A model generated the notes under the pieces. The model ran no database searches. It was not told the origin of the DNA and saw only the letters and a program-made list of their open reading frames with translations. Of a stretch of DNA of 5,199 nt, positions 1 to 5,064 are shown piece by piece; the stretch's first letter is position 1, and each line of letters begins with the position of its first letter. This stretch comes from Nitrospirota bacterium (GTDB taxonomy: Bacteria; Nitrospirota; Nitrospiria; Nitrospirales; Nitrospiraceae), in NCBI GenBank assembly GCA_020028195.1, contig JAHWYE010000146.1, forward strand, positions 1-5,199. Direction: 5' to 3'. Position numbers and translations under genes: made by a program.

Positions 1-781
1 CCTCGCCCTCTACGCTCACATGCTTTCTACAAGACCGGCCACCGAGGCCAGGACTTTCGGCTATCACCGGGCCGGCATCATCGCTGCGTTTACCAATTCC
101 TTTGTGCTTCTGATCACCGCCGCAGCCATCGGCGTGCTCGCCGCGAAGCGGATCCTGACGCCGGTGCCGGTCGCCGGTATGTGGGTGATCATCATCGCCA
201 TGTTGAGCTTCGCGGCCAACCTGGCGATCGCTCTGCTGCTTCAGCAAGGGGCCCGAGAAGATCTCAATATCAAGAGCGCCTTTTGGCATATGCTGGGGGA
301 CGCCTGGGTCTCGCTGGGGGTGGTCGCGAGTGGCGTGGCCATCCTCCTGACCGGCTGGTCCGTGCTGGACCCGCTCGTCAGCCTCGTGATCGTTGGCGTG
401 ATCGTGACGGGGGCCTGGCCGATTTTCAGAGAGTCGTTGGAAGTGTTGCTGGAGTCCACGCCGCCCAGCATCAAGACGGCGCATGTGGTCGAGGCGATCG
501 AGAAGATTCCAGGCGTGAAGAACGTGCACGACTTGCACATCTGGGCTGTCGAACCCAGACTGGTGATGCTGACCTGTCACGTGACCGTGGATGGAGATGA
601 TTCACAGCTTACCAACGAGCTGCTCAGAACGATCCGGGCTCGCGTCGACTCCGAGTTTGGCATCAAGCATCTGACCATCCAGATGGAAACGCAGTGTTGC
701 CATCCCGACTTGACACACTGCGACTTAAGCCAACTCGCGGCTTCTCATAGCCAGGCAGGAACCAGAACCCGAACTCAGTGA
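1..781 (+). CDS. Cation diffusion facilitator (CDF/CzcD-like) metal efflux transporter, 5' truncated by window
   Basis: Inner-membrane antiporter that exports divalent cations (Zn, Co, Cd or similar) from the cytoplasm in exchange for protons. The reading frame is open from base 2, and the codons before the ATG at 20 (LALYAH) continue a typical CDF helix, so that ATG is internal and the real start is upstream. Numbering from the ATG at 20: RTFGYHRAGI at 11-20 is the conserved loop after TM2; hydrophobic helices follow at about 20-42, 52-75, 92-111 and 114-134. H90 and D94 (HMLGD) form the HxxxD half-site of the TM5 transport site; its TM2 partner lies outside the window. The cytoplasmic C-terminal domain covers about 150-225 with HDLHIWAV at 170-177. 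An unusual Cys/His tail follows (C226, C227, H228, H233, C234). The stop overlaps the end of the convergent PAP2 gene. The family is certain; the metal cannot be read from the sequence. Confidence 0.95.
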   Translation, partial: LALYAHMLSTRPATEARTFGYHRAGIIAAFTNSFVLLITAAAIGVLAAKRILTPVPVAGMWVIIIAMLSFAANLAIALLLQQGAREDLNIKSAFWHMLGDAWVSLGVVASGVAILLTGWSVLDPLVSLVIVGVIVTGAWPIFRESLEVLLESTPPSIKTAHVVEAIEKIPGVKNVHDLHIWAVEPRLVMLTCHVTVDGDDSQLTNELLRTIRARVDSEFGIKHLTIQMETQCCHPDLTHCDLSQLAASHSQAGTRTRTQ

Positions 782-784
782 GTT
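772..784. other. 13-bp palindrome containing both stop codons of the convergent gene pair
   Basis: AACTCAGTGAGTT is a perfect dyad: 6-bp arms around one central G at 778. The TGA stop of the plus-strand CDF gene (779-781) and the TGA stop of the minus-strand PAP2 gene (775-777) sit at mirror-image positions, so both genes end ACT-CAx-TGA. There is no U-tract on either side and no room for a loop, so this is not a recognisable intrinsic terminator. A nearby CGGC-TAA-GCCG (791-801) is also too weak to call. Confidence 0.6.
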
Positions 785-1356
785 TCAGGCCGGCTAAGCC
801 GATCCTCAATCTCCTGAGTGACCTTGGTCGGTCGGAAACGCCTCCATCGCTTCAGCAGCAGCGCAAATCCCGCACCCATCAGCCCGCCGATGACCCACGC
901 ACCGAGCACATCGCTCACGTAGTGCGCGCCCACATAGACCCGGGAAAAGCCGACGAGGACGACCAGTGGCCATGTCACCCATCCGGTCACGGGATACAGC
1001 ACTTGCGCAAAGGCCGCGGCGGCGGCAGTGTTGAGCGCATGGTTGGAGGGAAAACTGAAGTGACCGCCGCAGCCGGCCAATTGGTGGACTCCTTCCAGCA
1101 ACTGGCACGGTCTGGCCCGGCCCACGATTTGTTTGATCTGGGCGCCCAGTTGGTCGGCCAGGATAATCAGGAAGGTCAGGACCGTCGTACCGACCAACGC
1201 TTCACGCCAACTCAACCAGAGCCAATAGCCAAAGACCAGCGCCCCCGGCACCAGCAGGCTGCTAGCATGACCAAGCGCCAGCATAGCCGCATCCGTAAAC
1301 GGAGACCGACCTGCGAGGCCATTGATCGCATAAAATAATGACTCGTCTAAGTTCAT
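775..1356 (-). CDS. PAP2-family membrane phosphatase (undecaprenyl-diphosphatase-like)
   Basis: Integral membrane lipid phosphatase of the PAP2 superfamily; members dephosphorylate undecaprenyl diphosphate, phosphatidic acid or related lipids. All three catalytic motifs are intact. Numbering from the TTG at 1365 (196 aa): KxxxxxxRP at K78-R85-P86; PSNH at 106-109, an Asn variant of the usual PSGH; SRxxxxxHxxxD at S141, R142, H148 and D152. Hydrophobic segments lie at about 36-51, 55-71, 110-124, 129-140 and 153-171, and the C-terminal tail is basic. I chose the ATG at 1356 (193 aa, MNLDESLFYAINGLAG), which gives a typical family N-terminus. The TTG at 1365 is in frame but also lacks a clear ribosome binding site and lies in the adjoining repeat. 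It may be the last gene of the minus-strand run. Substrate is unresolved; broad-specificity or bacitracin-resistance-type activity (BcrC-like) is possible. Confidence 0.93.
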   Translation of the reverse strand: MNLDESLFYAINGLAGRSPFTDAAMLALGHASSLLVPGALVFGYWLWLSWREALVGTTVLTFLIILADQLGAQIKQIVGRARPCQLLEGVHQLAGCGGHFSFPSNHALNTAAAAAFAQVLYPVTGWVTWPLVVLVGFSRVYVGAHYVSDVLGAWVIGGLMGAGFALLLKRWRRFRPTKVTQEIEDRLSRPETH

Positions 1357-1363
1357 GATTTTC

Positions 1364-1450
1364 AATGGCTATAGGCTATGGGCAATGGGCTATAGACCTG
1401 ATACTCCCTTTCGTCTCCCATCGCCAATTACCTATCGCCCATCGCCCAAT
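1364..1450. repeat. Degenerate GGCTATRG / GGCGATRG short-unit repeat with inverted arms
   Basis: Fills the gap between the PAP2 gene and the TonB-C gene. The left part (1364-1396) is a run of 7-8-base units such as GGCTATAG, GGCTATG, GGCAATG and GGCTATAG. The right part (about 1418-1450) carries the same kind of unit on the opposite strand (CATCGCC, CTATCGCCC, CATCGCCC), so the whole can fold as an imperfect hairpin with a loop of roughly 20 bases. Nothing in it looks coding. I recall similar repeats between genes in Nitrospira genomes; that is memory, not a search result. It could act as a terminator or mRNA-processing hairpin, or be a non-autonomous intergenic element. Confidence 0.65.
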
Positions 1451-1452
1451 TA

Positions 1453-1899
1453 TTATTGCGTCCGGAAGTGAATTCGCACAGTCAGTTCGCCATCGATCGG
1501 CTCGTCTCCACGTAGCTGCGGATCGAAGGTCCAGTGATCCAATGCCGTCTTTCCAGCAACGGTCAGTTCACGATGCTTCGCCGGCTCGAGGATCACCACC
1601 GTGACCTTGGCATCTTTGGAAACCAGCATCCGAGCTTTCATCCAATCATCAATGATTTTGCCTTCCAGCACGGGCGGAATTGCCGGCCATGGCGTGTACT
1701 TGGGGACGGGACCCTGCTGCTGGTCCTTGTTGAGCGGGAGCCCATGGACATGAACTTCGGGTAGCACCACCACATCTTCGTCGTGGTCTGACTGGTGCGT
1801 CGCCCGATCCCCCTCCACCGCCACCGCCCCACCCGGCCAGATCAACATCATGAGCACGGCGAGCGAAACCTTTCTGTGAAGAACACTCATCTGTCCCAC
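1453..1899 (-). CDS. Small exported protein with TonB C-terminal-like domain
   Basis: 148-residue periplasmic protein, or one tethered by its N-terminus. Residues 11-27 are hydrophobic and end in AVA, fitting a signal peptide cleaved after A27. Residues 41-53 (EDVVVLPEVHVHG) resemble the TonB-box region at the N-terminus of outer-membrane receptors. Residues about 70-147 fit the TonB C-terminal fold: a WP in place of the usual YP (71-72), LEG at 78-80, KVTVVIL at 98-104, then HWTFDP at 122-127 and IDGELTVRIHF at 135-145. It is much shorter than classical TonB and has no long proline-rich spacer and no SxxxH in the N-terminal helix. The GTG at 1899 is preferred over the ATG at 1890 because AGAGGAGAG lies 6 bases upstream of it. 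It follows the receptor gene on the same strand by 79 bp, which suggests a partner role. A divergent energy transducer is possible; no exbB/exbD is seen. Confidence 0.78.
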   Translation of the reverse strand: MGQMSVLHRKVSLAVLMMLIWPGGAVAVEGDRATHQSDHDEDVVVLPEVHVHGLPLNKDQQQGPVPKYTPWPAIPPVLEGKIIDDWMKARMLVSKDAKVTVVILEPAKHRELTVAGKTALDHWTFDPQLRGDEPIDGELTVRIHFRTQ

Positions 1900-1905
1900 T
1901 GCGCT

Positions 1906-1914
1906 CTCTCCTCT
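1906..1914 (-). promoter_or_regulatory. Strong Shine-Dalgarno site deciding a GTG start
   Basis: On the minus strand AGAGGAGAG is followed by a 6-base gap to the GTG at 1899. The nearer-consensus ATG at 1890 would be 15 bases away, too far, so the GTG start is favoured. Confidence 0.7.
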
Positions 1915-1915
1915 G

Positions 1916-1969
1916 AGCTTTCAGTTATCAGCCATACGATTGACTAACCAGAGCTGAACGCTGACCGCT
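1916..1969. repeat. Degenerate TCAGC-unit inverted repeat between receptor and TonB-C genes
   Basis: Left arm 1916-1933 (AGCTTTCAGTTATCAGCC) and right arm 1952-1969 (AGCTGAACGCTGACCGCT) are imperfect inverted copies, 12 of 18 positions pairing, separated by 18 bases. Each arm is made of 7-base-like units containing TCAGC or its complement. The element occupies nearly the whole gap, starting right beside the ribosome binding site of the TonB-C gene and ending 9 bases from the receptor stop. Its unit differs from that of the repeat at 1364-1450. It could slow or terminate transcription, or stabilise the receptor mRNA 3' end. Confidence 0.6.
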
Positions 1970-1978
1970 GCCAAGCCA

Positions 1979-4429
1979 TCAGAAAAACCACTGAAGGCGG
2001 CCAAAGAACGACCTCTGCAACCCCGTATGTGGAATACCCAGACCGATACTCCCTTCACCCTGATTATAGAAGTACTTGTAGTCAAGCAGATTGATGGCGT
2101 CGAATCCTACCAGAATCTTCTGTTTGTCCCAAGGCAAATTAAACGTATGCGTAACCGAGGCACTGAACGTGGTCCATGACGGGTAGTGGGAAGAGTTTGT
2201 GAACGCCTCCTCGCTCTCCGCGGTCCGGAGACCGGAACCGTAGAGCATCTGACCGGACAGGGTCGTGCTGGTCGGGAGCCGGTAGAAGACCACAGCGGAA
2301 CTCGTCATGGTCTGCGAGTGGTCACAGAATACGCCGCCCAACGTGTTGATGTCCGCAATCTCTTTTGCGTCCAGCAGATAATTTCCCGACTGCAAGCCTT
2401 TGCCTTTGCACTTGCCCCATGCTACGTTTCCGCGTGCGCTGAAGTTCTCGGTGAATTGCAGTTTGAGGGCACCGTTGATGCCGGTTTGGAAGCCCGAATT
2501 GAAGGCAAAGAAGTTTAAGAGCGGCGTCGACCCGAATTGGCCCGCATCGGACAGATAGCGAGCCTGCTTGTAATAGTATGTCAGCTCCAGAGTGGCCCAG
2601 GTGCTGATCGCGTGATAGCTGCCGACCTCATAGTAGTTGGCGCGTTCCGATCGGGGCTTGAATCCCGTCGGGTCGTCCGGTTGCGCCGTGGTTCCTTCGA
2701 GGTTGAGCTTCGTGAACGCGATCTGCTCGATATTCGGCGGCGTAAACAATCGGCCATAGTAGGCGTGGAAGACGTGTGACTGGTTGAGCTTGTATGTGAC
2801 GCCGATGCGCGGGCTGACCTGCCCTTCATTGTAGAAGCTGCTCTGAATCAGGTCGCCCCGCAAGCCCAGGTTCAAGGTCCAGTGCTCATCCAAACTCCAC
2901 TGGTCTTGCAGCCACGCCTCCTGGCGCACCTGCGCGTTCGTGTTGGACGCGGTTTGGTTGAGCACCGGTCCGACCGGCAGTCCTGTGCCAGGATCCAGCG
3001 CGAAGAAAAAGACCTGCGCTTCATTCTGGGCAAGTTTGTAATCTAGTTGAAAGCCGGACTTGACGAGATGCTGCTTGTTCGGGGTCCACGTATAATCGAG
3101 TCGCGTCCCGACGGCGTAAGCCTTCCGCTTCTGATTTGCCGTTTCGGCGGCTTCAGCGTCGGCCGCATAAGCCAACGCGTTGAAAGGATCGGTCGTGAAA
3201 TTCGCGTAGGAATTCCTCAAGAATCCGGCCAACTGGAAGAAATTGCTGGCGTTCACATCATGGCGCCAGACGAGTTGCGTGTATTGACCATTTTCTTTCT
3301 GGTTCTGGTTCACCGCCTGCGAGGCCACGGGTAAAAACGTCGGATCCTGCGCTTGGAGCAGGTTCACGACGTCCTGGTCCGCCCCCAAGTTCGGGATCGT
3401 GGGAATTTGATACTTTGCCACTGAGTTCAAGAGAATCCAACTGAAGCTGTTGCCATTGTCATGCTGATAGTCGCCTCGAAGGTAGGTCTGGTTTCGCTCG
3501 GATTGATTATGGTACGAAGGCCGGTCGAGCGTGGGCGGCTCAATTCCGCGATTGGTGGTGGTATAGCTGTTCATGACGTAGGCGCGAAACTTCTCGCCGA
3601 TTGTGCCTCCATATTCGAACGATGGGGTCACCTCGTTATTGGCACCGCCGAATACTTGTAGGGAACCAAACCCCGGTTTCGTGCCACTCTTGCTCGTGAT
3701 ATCCACGATTAGTGCGGTCTTGTTGCCGTACTGCGCCTCCATCCCGCCCAGGATAATGTCCGCGCGTTCCCATATGCGTGGTGTAATGACATCGGTGAAG
3801 GTTGAACTCACCCCCTCCGGAATCGGCACCCCATCGATCCGGAACTGCTGATTCGCATGGTCCTGGCGGATGTGGGTCTGTCCCAAGGCACCGTATACGA
3901 CACTCGGAACCGTCAATAGGACATCTGCAATGTTGTTATTATTTCCACGCGGGAGGACCTCGATATCTTTCCGACTTAATTGATAGGTCTCGCTGGAGGC
4001 CTTGTATTGAATGGCGGGGAGCGGCGACACGATCTCTAAGGCGATCTCCTGCGTGACGGCCAGTGTCAGCGTGACCGGTTGCGACTTGTCCGCCCCAATC
4101 TTCACGACGACGTACTCGCTGCGGTAAGTGTCCTGGACGGCGTTGACCGAATAGGTCCCTTCTTGTGGCACGGTCACAGAGAACTCGCCGGCCTGGTTCG
4201 TGACTCCCTGCGTCACCACGTTGCCCTCCTGGTCGCGTATCTGCACGATCGCCTGGTCAACACGCCGAAAGTCCTGGTTCTGAACTGACCCGGTGATGGT
4301 ACGTGTCTCCAGTGAGGTCTTCGGTTCCTGAGCTTCAACTTTGAGGAGCCCCTGTGCCGTCAGAATGCCAAGCAAGTACATCATTACGAGCACCAGACGA
4401 TTAAGACTGCGTGAGCATGAATCCGCCAT
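1979..4429 (-). CDS. TonB-dependent outer-membrane receptor with N-terminal carboxypeptidase-regulatory-like domain
   Basis: 816-residue outer-membrane transporter that imports a scarce substrate (metal complex, siderophore, cobalamin or other) using TonB energy. A signal peptide (hydrophobic 12-29, VEA at 31-33) is cleaved about after A33. Residues about 43-125 form a CarboxypepD_reg-like beta-sandwich (ITGSVQNQDFRRVDQAIVQI, then GEFSVTVPQEGTYSV). The plug covers about 145-250: LSRKDIEVLPRG at 151-162, an NNNN run at 163-166, IRQ at 187-189, FRIDGVPIPEG at 196-206 and ITSKSG at 244-249. The 22-strand-type barrel fills 251-816 and ends with the terminal Phe expected for Bam-dependent assembly (QWFF). 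There is no canonical TonB box; QEIALEIVSP at 127-136 is the best place for one. Two barrel cysteines, C674 and C702, could form a disulfide. The start ATG has GAGAGG 5 bases upstream. The reading frame is intact. The substrate cannot be inferred from the sequence. Confidence 0.95.
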   Translation of the reverse strand: MADSCSRSLNRLVLVMMYLLGILTAQGLLKVEAQEPKTSLETRTITGSVQNQDFRRVDQAIVQIRDQEGNVVTQGVTNQAGEFSVTVPQEGTYSVNAVQDTYRSEYVVVKIGADKSQPVTLTLAVTQEIALEIVSPLPAIQYKASSETYQLSRKDIEVLPRGNNNNIADVLLTVPSVVYGALGQTHIRQDHANQQFRIDGVPIPEGVSSTFTDVITPRIWERADIILGGMEAQYGNKTALIVDITSKSGTKPGFGSLQVFGGANNEVTPSFEYGGTIGEKFRAYVMNSYTTTNRGIEPPTLDRPSYHNQSERNQTYLRGDYQHDNGNSFSWILLNSVAKYQIPTIPNLGADQDVVNLLQAQDPTFLPVASQAVNQNQKENGQYTQLVWRHDVNASNFFQLAGFLRNSYANFTTDPFNALAYAADAEAAETANQKRKAYAVGTRLDYTWTPNKQHLVKSGFQLDYKLAQNEAQVFFFALDPGTGLPVGPVLNQTASNTNAQVRQEAWLQDQWSLDEHWTLNLGLRGDLIQSSFYNEGQVSPRIGVTYKLNQSHVFHAYYGRLFTPPNIEQIAFTKLNLEGTTAQPDDPTGFKPRSERANYYEVGSYHAISTWATLELTYYYKQARYLSDAGQFGSTPLLNFFAFNSGFQTGINGALKLQFTENFSARGNVAWGKCKGKGLQSGNYLLDAKEIADINTLGGVFCDHSQTMTSSAVVFYRLPTSTTLSGQMLYGSGLRTAESEEAFTNSSHYPSWTTFSASVTHTFNLPWDKQKILVGFDAINLLDYKYFYNQGEGSIGLGIPHTGLQRSFFGRLQWFF

Positions 4430-4434
4430 GACAT

Positions 4435-4440
4435 CCTCTC
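4435..4440 (-). promoter_or_regulatory. Ribosome binding site of the receptor gene
   Basis: GAGAGG on the minus strand lies 5 bases before the ATG at 4429, a good match and spacing that supports this start. Confidence 0.65.
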
Positions 4441-4511
4441 AACGCACCGGCATGAATGATTGCCTTGTCACAGGCCATAAGCCGCAATCCACCAGATCAA
4501 GCAGATTGGAC

Positions 4512-4564
4512 GATGGCCCAAACACCAAACGCGCACCTGGGCTGTCCACAAGAAGTGGGCCATC
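4512..4564. other. Inverted repeat in the leader region of the receptor gene
   Basis: GATGGCCCA (4512-4520) and TGGGCCATC (4556-4564) are perfect 9-bp inverted arms separated by 35 bases, in the 173-bp gap between the His/Cys protein and the receptor. A smaller hairpin (CCAC at 4546-4549 with GTGG at 4555-4558, 5-base loop) overlaps the right arm, so the two stems exclude each other. No U-tract follows, so it is not a standard terminator. It could be an mRNA leader structure, a protein-binding dyad or chance. I see no gene, convincing promoter or riboswitch in the rest of this gap. Confidence 0.4.
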
Positions 4565-4602
4565 AGCGCCAAAGAGCAGGCCTGGAGGACCGATGGCTGT
4601 GA

Positions 4603-4935
4603 TTAGGAAATCGGCGGTGCCCGAGAAGGACCGACTTGAACGAAGCGGACGGACAGGAGGATACGCGCAGGTTGGAACTGATGTTGTTCCGATGTGGCAT
4701 GGGAATCGACCGTGGGCGCACAGACCAGCGTCGAGCTGCCGGTATGGTGCTGGACCCATTGACACAGGTCCGAATCAGTGTGCTGGTGCCCATCCTGGTC
4801 CGCAGCCGCTAGGATGTGGTGGACTTCGAGTGCGGCCGCAAAGGGCGCCAACGTGACAAGGACAAGCGCCAGGATCAGGGAGACTGTGGCAGAAACGATC
4901 GGCCGAGCGACTATGGGGGCGGAACGTCGGATCAT
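4603..4935 (-). CDS. Small exported His/Cys-containing protein, possible metal-binding (DUF2946-like)
   Basis: 110-residue protein of unknown function. Residues about 13-35 are a hydrophobic export signal ending AAA, so cleavage after A35 is likely and the mature part is about 75 residues. The mature part has eight His (39, 40, 50, 52, 63, 64, 79, 85) and two Cys (58, 72), with the block DLCQWVQHHTGSS at 57-69, and ends in SRAPPIS. The layout of signal peptide, short His/Cys-containing middle and C-terminal R-x-P-P is reminiscent of DUF2946-type proteins, which often lie near TonB-dependent receptors; this is recollection. Metal binding is inferred from the composition. The ATG at 4935 is the only start after an in-frame stop at 4960-4962; there is no Shine-Dalgarno site, but a good promoter ends 10 bases upstream. 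It would be the first gene of the receptor operon. Confidence 0.72.
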   Translation of the reverse strand: MIRRSAPIVARPIVSATVSLILALVLVTLAPFAAALEVHHILAAADQDGHQHTDSDLCQWVQHHTGSSTLVCAPTVDSHATSEQHQFQPARILLSVRFVQVGPSRAPPIS

Positions 4936-4945
4936 AGGCGGCGTG

Positions 4946-4974
4946 CTTGTAGCAGAATCTTAAACCTCTGTCAA
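4946..4974 (-). promoter_or_regulatory. Sigma70-type promoter for the His/Cys protein-receptor operon
   Basis: On the minus strand a perfect -35 box TTGACA (4974-4969) is followed by a 17-bp spacer and TACAAG (4951-4946), 4 of 6 matches to TATAAT. Transcription would start near 4938-4940, only a few bases before the ATG at 4935. That gives a leaderless or nearly leaderless mRNA and fits the lack of a Shine-Dalgarno site there. Confidence 0.55.
4953..4970. promoter_or_regulatory. Operator-like dyad in the promoter spacer
   Basis: CAGAATCTTAAACCTCTG is an 18-bp imperfect palindrome of form CAGA-N3-TTAA-N3-TCTG (12 of 18 positions symmetric). It lies between the -35 and -10 boxes of the minus-strand promoter and overlaps the edge of the -35 box. 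A dimeric repressor bound here would block the promoter. No regulator gene lies in the window, and the site does not match a Fur box. Confidence 0.3.
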
Positions 4975-5052
4975 CCGCGCAAAGTTCTGACTCTTGCTTC
5001 TCAAGCGGAACTCCATCATGCTACGCTCCGCGGCCAGGAGGTTGCCCCTCTT

Positions 5053-5058
5053 GGAGAG
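5053..5058 (+). promoter_or_regulatory. Ribosome binding site of the tatD-type gene
   Basis: GGAGAG ends 6 bases before the GTG at 5065 and supports that codon as the start, rather than the TTG that follows it at 5068. Confidence 0.6.
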
Positions 5059-5064
5059 AAAACC

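Noticed and set aside
20..22. ATG at 20 as the start of the CDF gene
   Set aside because: The frame is open upstream to the window edge and the upstream codons continue a family-typical helix; starting here would lose TM1, TM2 and half of the transport site.
778..1338. 186-codon open frame on the plus strand
   Set aside because: Fully antisense to the PAP2 gene, whose catalytic motifs are all intact; the plus-strand product is low-complexity, rich in Arg/Gln/His, with no recognisable domain.
4430..4602. Cobalamin riboswitch before the receptor, as in btuB-type genes
   Set aside because: No B12-box-like sequence (GCCACTG context) is visible and the gap is short for a full cobalamin riboswitch.
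4439..4765. 108-codon minus-strand frame overlapping the His/Cys protein in another frame
   Set aside because: Lacks a signal peptide or recognisable motif, while the overlapping frame has a signal peptide and a fitting promoter. Its part in the gap before the receptor could still be checked by homology.
4341..4856. 171-codon open frame on the plus strand across the receptor start and the His/Cys protein
   Set aside because: Antisense to two better-supported genes; Arg/Pro/Gly-rich product typical of shadow frames in GC-rich DNA.
4984..5011. Nested hairpin GTTC...CTTG-CTTCT-CAAG...GAAC between the divergent genes
   Set aside because: 4-bp stems with an asymmetric bulge; too weak to call, and probably outside both transcripts' leaders.
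4994..5022. Promoter TTGCTT-17-CATGCT for the tatD-type gene
   Set aside because: Only 3 of 6 matches in each box; such matches are common by chance.
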